A stretch of 5,339 nucleotides of DNA from an uncultured Erysipelotrichaceae bacterium (lineage in GTDB: Bacteria > Bacillota_I > Bacilli_A > RF39 > UBA660): assembly GCA_902783405.1 (NCBI GenBank), contig CACZQZ010000112.1:1-5339 (forward strand). The letters are read 5' to 3'. The notes beneath the pieces are model-generated. The model saw only the letters and a program-made list of their open reading frames with translations. It made no database searches and was not told the origin of the DNA. Both the position numbers and the translations under genes were made by a program. This document shows positions 1 through 3,972 of this stretch, in pieces; position 1 is the first letter of the stretch, and each line of letters opens with the position of its first letter.

Positions 1-57
1 AATGATGGACCAGTTACAATTCTTTTAGAAAGTAGGAGTGACAATGATAAAAAATAA
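1..57 (+). CDS. dtd: D-aminoacyl-tRNA deacylase, C-terminal end (partial)
   Basis: The window opens in frame with the last 18 codons of a gene that ends at TAA 55-57. The visible peptide begins NDGPVTILLES. This contains the NXGPVT signature of D-aminoacyl-tRNA deacylase (DTD), whose Gly-cisPro pair rejects L-amino acids. The hydrophobic strand after the motif is where DTD proteins normally end. DTD hydrolyses D-aminoacyl-tRNAs (and mischarged glycyl-tRNA) in the cytosol, protecting translation. A short charged tail (RSDNDKK) follows the usual end. The gene overlaps the next one by 14 bases in another frame, which suggests co-transcription and translational coupling. The identification rests on one short but distinctive motif; the SQFTL motif would lie upstream, outside the window. 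Confidence 0.82.
   Translation, partial: NDGPVTILLESRSDNDKK
34..38 (+). promoter_or_regulatory. Shine-Dalgarno site deciding the AI-2E family gene start
   Basis: AGGAG lies five bases before ATG 44, inside the dtd coding sequence. An in-frame GTG at 38 overlaps this site and so cannot be the start; ATG 44 is preferred. Confidence 0.8.
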
Positions 58-1114
58 GCTTGATTATAAATTAATTAATATTGCATTACTTGTGTTGATT
101 ATTTTTTTGATGTATCAAACAGGCAATTTATGGTTAGGAATCATTTCGAAGATTTGGCAAGTATTAGAACCTTTATTTATTGCGTTTATACTCGCATATG
201 CACTTTATCCTTTAGTTCAATATCTTAATCGAAAAAAATGCCCAAAAGTAGTAAGTATTTTTCTAACACTTTTTATTGTATTTGGAATATTAACTGTTAT
301 GGTGATTTTGGTGGCACCTGTTTTGGTAAAAGAATTATCTAATCTTTTTTCTAGTATTATGGTTTTTATTAAGGAAATATCTATTGATTTTGATTTGAAT
401 TTAGGACCACTTCAAGCAAGTTTAAATGATGCTTTTGATGGTATTATAGCAGGTACTGGAAAATACTTGTCAGATGGAGCAATATCGATTATTAATGTTT
501 CCTTAGCTTTATTTACTAAACTTTTCATTGTATTTAGTTTATCTATTTACTTACTTATTGATATGGATAAAATTCGTGGAAGTGTCATTAAATTTGTAAA
601 AAGAAAAAGTAAGAAAGCATCTCGGTATCTTATTTTACTAGATACGGAAATGAGAAATTATCTATCTGGGTTTCTAAGAATAGCCATCATTAGTTTTTTC
701 GAATATGGAATAGTTTATTTTGTTATTGGTCATCCTAATGCACTTCTTTTAGCATTACTTGCTATGGTGGCTAACCTTATTCCTTATTTTGGTGGTATGA
801 TTAATAACACAGTAGCGGCAATAACTGCTTTTGTTATTAGTCCTAATTTGTTTTTTAAGACACTTATAGCTTTTGCCATTTTGTCTGGTATTGATGGCTA
901 TGTCATAAATCCACTGGTTTATGGAAAAACAAATAAAGTTCATCCAATTATTGTGATATTTTCAGTATTTGCTGGTGGTATTCTATTTGGAGCTTTAGGT
1001 ATTATTATATCCTTACCACTAGCAATTGTTATTATTACAACTATTCAATTTTATAAAGAAGATATTTTTGAAAAGATTGAAGACATTAAAGAAAGAAATG
1101 AATTAGAATCATAA
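44..1114 (+). CDS. AI-2E family transporter (polytopic membrane protein)
   Basis: This 356-residue integral membrane protein has the pattern of the AI-2E transporter family (PF01594; YdiK/PerM/YtvI-like). Hydrophobic segments lie at about residues 10-25, 40-58, 67-92, 146-170, 210-228, 231-251, 256-282 and 301-335. Family landmarks are visible: YLLIDMDKIR at about 169-178 before the cytosolic loop, NLIPYFGG at 244-251, and NPLVYGKTNKVHP at 289-301 followed by a Gly-rich helix (FAGGILFGALG). The length is typical. Members have been linked to autoinducer-2 export or to Na+/H+ antiport, but substrates are unknown for most, so no substrate is assigned. The start is ATG 44, placed by the AGGAG at 34-38. 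The gene overlaps the end of dtd and was probably read from a promoter upstream of the window. No convincing terminator follows it. Confidence 0.9.
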   Translation: MIKNKLDYKLINIALLVLIIFLMYQTGNLWLGIISKIWQVLEPLFIAFILAYALYPLVQYLNRKKCPKVVSIFLTLFIVFGILTVMVILVAPVLVKELSNLFSSIMVFIKEISIDFDLNLGPLQASLNDAFDGIIAGTGKYLSDGAISIINVSLALFTKLFIVFSLSIYLLIDMDKIRGSVIKFVKRKSKKASRYLILLDTEMRNYLSGFLRIAIISFFEYGIVYFVIGHPNALLLALLAMVANLIPYFGGMINNTVAAITAFVISPNLFFKTLIAFAILSGIDGYVINPLVYGKTNKVHPIIVIFSVFAGGILFGALGIIISLPLAIVIITTIQFYKEDIFEKIEDIKERNELES

Positions 1115-1204
1115 TTTAGATGCTATTTGAGTGATAGATTATATTATTATAAAGGAATAATTTAATAAAAATTAACGTTCTTTCAAGAAAAGTATAAAAA
1201 ATAC

Positions 1205-1233
1205 TTGTCAATTTATAAAAATTATGTTAATAT
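1205..1233 (+). promoter_or_regulatory. Promoter of rplS (extended -10)
   Basis: The -35 box is TTGTCA at 1205-1210, followed by a 17-base spacer and the -10 box TAATAT at 1228-1233. A TG at 1225-1226 lies one base before the -10, giving an extended -10 element (TGTTAATAT). Transcription should start near 1240, leaving a leader of about 57 bases before ATG 1297. The upstream part of the spacer (1115-1204) is very AT-rich and shows no other clear feature. Confidence 0.78.
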
Positions 1234-1249
1234 TATACATGCGTAATCC

Positions 1250-1286
1250 GCTTATATTAGATAATGATTATAGCTTATATAAGGAG
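1250..1286 (+). promoter_or_regulatory. Candidate L19 leader hairpin overlapping the rplS Shine-Dalgarno
   Basis: CTTATAT at 1251-1257 is perfectly complementary to ATATAAG at 1277-1283. The right arm includes the first three bases of the AAGGAG ribosome site (1281-1286). A small inner stem is possible (ATAA 1261-1264 with TTAT 1268-1271, loop TGA). GCTTATAT also occurs twice (1250-1257 and 1273-1280), and CTTATATAAG at 1274-1283 is itself a palindrome, so two alternative folds compete for the Shine-Dalgarno. L19 leaders that mediate ribosomal-protein autoregulation are known in Firmicutes. Whether this one belongs to that Rfam family is inference. Confidence 0.45.
1281..1286 (+). promoter_or_regulatory. 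Shine-Dalgarno site deciding the rplS start
   Basis: AAGGAG ends ten bases before ATG 1297. The longer in-frame ATG at 1264 lies upstream of this site, in the leader, and would add 11 residues that L19 proteins lack. The start at 1297 is therefore chosen. Confidence 0.85.
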
Positions 1287-1296
1287 AGTGACTGAA

Positions 1297-1662
1297 ATGA
1301 ACGTAATTGATAAGATTACAGAAAAACAAATTAGAAAAGATCTTCCAGAATTTCGTGTTGGGGATACTATTAAAGTAGGTCTTAAAATTGTTGAAGGAAA
1401 AAGAGAAAGAGTACAATATTTTGAAGGACTTGTTATGTCTATTCAAGGTAGTGGAGTTTCAAAAAACTTTGTTGTACGTAAGATTTCTAGTGGTGTTGGA
1501 GTAGAAAGAACAATTCCAATGAATTCACCTACTATCGATACTATTGAAGTAATTCGTAAAGGAAAAGTAAGACGTGCTAAATTAAATTACATCAGAGATT
1601 TAAAGAGCCAACCAAGAATTAAAGAAAGAAGAGACAAAGTTACAAAAGATAAAGCAGCATAG
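1297..1662 (+). CDS. rplS: 50S ribosomal protein L19
   Basis: The product is 121 residues, close to the usual L19 length of about 115. It matches L19 throughout: LPEFRVGDTIKVGLKIVEG near the N-terminus, the central RVQYFEGLV strand, the VVRKISSGVGVERTIP block, then the basic GKVRRAKLNYIRDLK and a lysine/arginine-rich tail. L19 sits at the interface of the two ribosomal subunits on the large subunit and contributes to an intersubunit bridge. The start is ATG 1297, placed by AAGGAG at 1281-1286 and by agreement with L19 N-termini. The gene has its own promoter and a possible autoregulatory leader. In many Firmicutes it follows rpsP-rimM-trmD; here an AI-2E family gene lies upstream instead, while the signal peptidase gene downstream is a common neighbour. 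Confidence 0.98.
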   Translation: MNVIDKITEKQIRKDLPEFRVGDTIKVGLKIVEGKRERVQYFEGLVMSIQGSGVSKNFVVRKISSGVGVERTIPMNSPTIDTIEVIRKGKVRRAKLNYIRDLKSQPRIKERRDKVTKDKAA

Positions 1663-1675
1663 GCTTTATTTTTTT
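1649..1675 (+). terminator. Intrinsic terminator after rplS
   Basis: The stem ATAAAGC (1649-1655) pairs with GCTTTAT (1663-1669), with the seven-base loop AGCATAG, and runs straight into a T-tract ending at 1675. The rplS stop codon TAG (1660-1662) forms the end of the loop. The stem has only two G-C pairs, so read-through into the signal peptidase gene is plausible. Confidence 0.62.
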
Positions 1676-1693
1676 ATGAAAATGAATTATAAT
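1665..1693 (+). promoter_or_regulatory. Possible weak promoter of the signal peptidase gene
   Basis: A perfect TATAAT lies at 1688-1693, 22 bases before ATG 1716. The best -35 at 17-base spacing is TTTATT (1665-1670), which matches the consensus at only three positions and lies inside the rplS terminator. In such AT-rich DNA a TATAAT can occur by chance. Confidence 0.38.
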
Positions 1694-1715
1694 AAATATA
1701 GAGAGAAGGTATAAA

Positions 1716-2219
1716 ATGAAATGGATGAGAGAATTTTTGTCTTATATTTCTATTATTGTATTTGTTGTTGTTATTCGTTCTTATGTTATTACACCTGTAA
1801 GAGTAAATGGACTTAGTATGTATCCTAATTTAACAGATGGACAGCTTTTACTACTAGAAAAAGTTGATAGAAGATATAAACGCTTTGATATTGTTGTTAT
1901 TGATTATGAAGAAGAAGGAAAAAAGGAAAAAATCATCAAAAGGATTATTGGATTACCTGGAGAACATATTAGTTATAAAAATAATACATTATATGTGAAT
2001 GATCAAAAAATAGAGGAAAGTTTTATTGATACTAAAACATCTGATATTGATATTTCATCTCTTGGTAGTTATACTGTTCCAGCAAATACATATTTTGTTT
2101 TAGGTGATAATAGACCAGTTTCTAAAGATAGTAGATATATTGGATTTATTGATAAGCAAGATATTGATGGAAAAGCAATATTTTCATTATTTCCATTTGA
2201 TGCCTTTGGCACAATTTGA
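1716..2219 (+). CDS. lepB: Type I signal peptidase
   Basis: This 167-residue protein is a short Gram-positive (SipS-like) signal peptidase I, which removes signal peptides from exported proteins on the outer face of the cytoplasmic membrane. One N-terminal membrane anchor spans about residues 8-25. The conserved boxes are all present: GLSMYPNL with the nucleophile Ser34, KRIIGLPGE with the general base Lys75, and LGDNRPVSKDSRYIG at 129-143 (box E). The Ser-Lys dyad is intact, so the enzyme should be active. ATG 1716 is preceded by GAGAAGG at 1703-1709. The gene follows rplS by 53 bases and probably receives read-through from it as well as a possible weak promoter of its own. Its stop, TGA 2217-2219, overlaps the -35 box of the next promoter and shows that UGA is not read as Trp here. 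Confidence 0.95.
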   Translation: MKWMREFLSYISIIVFVVVIRSYVITPVRVNGLSMYPNLTDGQLLLLEKVDRRYKRFDIVVIDYEEEGKKEKIIKRIIGLPGEHISYKNNTLYVNDQKIEESFIDTKTSDIDISSLGSYTVPANTYFVLGDNRPVSKDSRYIGFIDKQDIDGKAIFSLFPFDAFGTI

Positions 2220-2244
2220 CCAAAATATGAAAGTATAGTACAAT
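2216..2244 (+). promoter_or_regulatory. Promoter of the autolysin-like/glycosyltransferase pair
   Basis: TTGACC at 2216-2221 (five of six consensus positions), a 17-base spacer and TACAAT at 2239-2244 (five of six) make this the best consensus promoter in the window. The -35 box contains the TGA stop of the signal peptidase gene. Transcription should start near 2251, leaving a leader of only about 20 bases. Confidence 0.82.
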
Positions 2245-2256
2245 ATAGGAGCTTTA

Positions 2257-2262
2257 AGGGAG
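2257..2262 (+). promoter_or_regulatory. Shine-Dalgarno site deciding a TTG start
   Basis: AGGGAG lies eight bases before TTG 2271. An in-frame GTG at 2262 overlaps the site itself and is too close to be used, so the TTG is the likely start. Confidence 0.75.
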
Positions 2263-2270
2263 TGAGAACT

Positions 2271-2891
2271 TTGAAAGTTTATCGAACAAGTTTTATATTA
2301 ACAAGTATGTTATTTATCTACTTAATGGCTTTGTTTACATTTTTTAAACCATTGTTTAAGAAAAACGATATTATTGTATTAAAATCAAAAAAAACAGATG
2401 CTAAAATTATTTCGTCAGTGATAGCAGAAAAAAAGAATATTATTACCCAAACAAAGGGAAAAGGAGAGATTCAAACGGTCTTTGATGGATTAACCTTAGA
2501 ACAATTAACCTTAAAATTAGATAAAAATTTAAATTCTACATTAAAAGGAAAAGGGGCCTTATTTGCATCTTATTCAACATCACTTGGATTAGATCCATAT
2601 CTTGCTGTTGCAATTGTACTAGAAGAAACTGGTTGCAAATGGAATTGTAGTTCCATGGTAAATAAATGTTATAACATTGGTGGTCTTAAGGGAAGTCCTT
2701 CTTGTGCTGGAACGAGTTATCGCTCGTATAATAGTTTAGATGAAGGAATTAAAGGCTTTATGGATATTTTATATTATAATTATTATGCTAAAGGTTTAAC
2801 GACTCCAGAAACCATTAATCCTATTTACGCTGAAAGTTCATCTTGGAGTTCTGGTGTACGCAATTATATAACTCAAATTAAAAACAGTTAA
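2271..2891 (+). CDS. Membrane-anchored glucosaminidase-like protein (probable wall hydrolase)
   Basis: The product is 206 residues from TTG 2271. Residues 8-25 form a hydrophobic segment with no clear cleavage site, so it is probably an N-terminal anchor with the rest outside the cell. A lysine-rich, low-complexity linker (about 26-70) leads to a domain at about 90-204 that resembles the glucosaminidase (PF01832/GH73-like, lysozyme-fold) group: LGLDPYLAVAIVLEETG with candidate catalytic Glu118/Glu119, then NKCYNIGGLKGSP at 131-143, SYRSYNSLDEGIKGF at 149-163 and a Tyr-rich C-terminal helix region. Such enzymes cut the glycan strands of peptidoglycan. Four cysteines (122, 126, 133, 145) sit around the presumed active-site cleft, unusual for an extracellular protein of low-GC Gram-positives. 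The gene has its own strong promoter and is followed after ten bases by a glycosyltransferase gene. The fold is fairly sure; the exact bond cut is not. Confidence 0.75.
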   Translation: MKVYRTSFILTSMLFIYLMALFTFFKPLFKKNDIIVLKSKKTDAKIISSVIAEKKNIITQTKGKGEIQTVFDGLTLEQLTLKLDKNLNSTLKGKGALFASYSTSLGLDPYLAVAIVLEETGCKWNCSSMVNKCYNIGGLKGSPSCAGTSYRSYNSLDEGIKGFMDILYYNYYAKGLTTPETINPIYAESSSWSSGVRNYITQIKNS

Positions 2892-2901
2892 GGAGTCATA
2901 T

Positions 2902-3909
2902 ATGAAAGTTTTATTATATACAGAAGGAATCAAACATATTGGAAAATCAGGCCTTGGGAAAGCTTTAATGCATCAAATTAAGGCCTTAGAAGAAAATAAT
3001 GTTGATTATACTTTAGATATTAAAGACGATTATGATATTGTGCATATTAATTTTTATGGATTAAAATCGTTTCGTTTAGCTAAGAAAGCAAAAAAAAATG
3101 GGAAAAAAATTGTTTATCATGCACATTCAACTGAAGAAGATTTTCGTAATTCTTTTATTTTTTCTAATACATTAGCTCCTTTATTTAAAAAATGGATTAT
3201 AAAATGTTATAGTATGGGAGACTATATTATCACTCCAACCCCATATTCTAAGAAAATATTAGAAAGTTACGGCATTAAAAAACCTATAGTTGCTATATCG
3301 AACGGAATAGAACTTAATTTTTTTGAAAAAAATATTCCAGCAGGTAAAAATTTTAGAGAAATATATGGATATAAAAATAGTGACAAAGTAATTGTTGGTA
3401 TCGGATTATATATTGAAAGAAAAGGTATTTTGGATTTTATTGAATTAGCCAGAAGAATGCCAGAATATAAGTTTATTTGGTTTGGTTCAAGTCCTTTAAC
3501 TTTATCGCCTCAAAAAATAAAAAAAGCTATAAAGAAAAATAATTTACCAAATTTAAAACTACCAGGTTATGTTGAACCATCAATTATTAAAGGAGCTTTA
3601 TCTGGAGCAGATTTATATATTTTTCCTACCTTAGAAGAAACAGAAGGAATTCCTGCATTAGAGGCTTTAGCAAGTCGTCAAAGATTACTTGTTAGAGATA
3701 TTCCTGTGTTTGACCCATGGCTTAAAGATGGGAAAAATTGTTATAAAGCTAGAAATATAGATGAGTTTGAAATAAAAACGAAACAAATCTTATCTGGTAA
3801 ATTACCTAGTTTGGAAGAAGAAGGATATAAAGTTGCTGAAAAAAGAAATATGAAAACTATAGGGAAAGAGCTATTAAAAGTTTATAAAAAAGTTTTAGGA
3901 GAAGAGTAA
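2902..3909 (+). CDS. GT4 family glycosyltransferase, LafB/CpoA-like (probable glycolipid synthase)
   Basis: This is a 335-residue GT-B fold glycosyltransferase of family GT4. The N-terminal acceptor domain opens with MKVLLYTEG and the loop GKSGLG (14-19), followed by HAHSTEEDF (73-81), TPTPYSK (111-117) and SNGIE (133-137). The donor-binding domain has GLYIERKG (168-175) and the retaining-enzyme EX7E motif at Glu246/Glu254 (EETEGIPALEALA). This combination recalls, from memory, the Lactobacillales/Listeria LafB and pneumococcal CpoA proteins, which add the second sugar to glucosyl-diacylglycerol to make glycolipids and lipoteichoic-acid anchors. No LafA partner lies in the window. No transmembrane helix is evident, so it probably acts at the inner face of the membrane. 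The stop of the preceding gene overlaps the TAAGGAG Shine-Dalgarno (2889-2895), showing tight coupling. GT4 membership is firm; sugar and acceptor are inference. Confidence 0.85.
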   Translation: MKVLLYTEGIKHIGKSGLGKALMHQIKALEENNVDYTLDIKDDYDIVHINFYGLKSFRLAKKAKKNGKKIVYHAHSTEEDFRNSFIFSNTLAPLFKKWIIKCYSMGDYIITPTPYSKKILESYGIKKPIVAISNGIELNFFEKNIPAGKNFREIYGYKNSDKVIVGIGLYIERKGILDFIELARRMPEYKFIWFGSSPLTLSPQKIKKAIKKNNLPNLKLPGYVEPSIIKGALSGADLYIFPTLEETEGIPALEALASRQRLLVRDIPVFDPWLKDGKNCYKARNIDEFEIKTKQILSGKLPSLEEEGYKVAEKRNMKTIGKELLKVYKKVLGEE

Positions 3910-3925
3910 TCTTCTTTTTCTTTTC
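3897..3925 (+). terminator. Intrinsic terminator after the glycosyltransferase gene
   Basis: AGGAGAAGA (3897-3905) pairs with TCTTCTTTT (3910-3918), with two G-U pairs near the base and a GTAA loop of the GNRA tetraloop type. The stop codon TAA (3907-3909) is the last three bases of the loop. A T-rich tract (TCTTTT) continues to 3924. It would end the autolysin-like/glycosyltransferase transcript before the transketolase promoter. Confidence 0.6.
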
Positions 3926-3949
3926 AAAAACTAGATAATTTGATATAAT
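3921..3949 (+). promoter_or_regulatory. Promoter of the transketolase gene (extended -10)
   Basis: The -10 box is a perfect TATAAT at 3944-3949 preceded by TG at 3941-3942 (extended -10 TGATATAAT). At 17-base spacing the -35 is TTTTCA at 3921-3926, four of six consensus positions, overlapping the T-tract of the preceding terminator. Transcription should start near 3956, giving a leader of under 20 bases with no room for a riboswitch. Confidence 0.75.
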
Positions 3950-3972
3950 GATACAAGAATAGAGGATAGAAT

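Noticed and set aside
755..943. Minus-strand open frame of 62 codons inside the AI-2E family gene
   Set aside because: It lies antisense to a well-supported membrane protein gene, and the peptide shows no recognisable motif; it is a shadow frame.
1178..1190. TTCTT-TC-AAGAA inverted repeat downstream of the AI-2E family gene as a terminator
   Set aside because: The loop is only two bases, the stem is weak and no T-tract follows.
1115..1204. A small RNA or second promoter in the AT-rich spacer before rplS
   Set aside because: Only a weak TTGAGT (1127-1132) is visible, with no acceptable -10 at proper spacing, and no stable fold with terminator.
1264..1296. Upstream in-frame ATG as rplS start
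   Set aside because: The AAGGAG site lies downstream of this ATG, and L19 proteins do not carry the extra 11 residues.
1252..1446. Minus-strand open frame of 64 codons over the rplS leader and 5' end
   Set aside because: It is antisense to rplS, and its Asn/Phe/Ser-rich sequence looks like the reverse of an AT-rich coding region.
2201..2211. TGCC-TTT-GGCA hairpin at the end of the signal peptidase gene as a terminator
   Set aside because: The stem is only four base pairs with a three-base loop, and no T-tract follows.
2217..2219. Mycoplasma-type code with UGA read as tryptophan
   Set aside because: The signal peptidase reaches its normal length at this TGA, and Trp residues in the window are encoded by TGG.
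2262..2270. GTG start for the autolysin-like gene
   Set aside because: The GTG overlaps the AGGGAG ribosome site; TTG 2271 has correct spacing.
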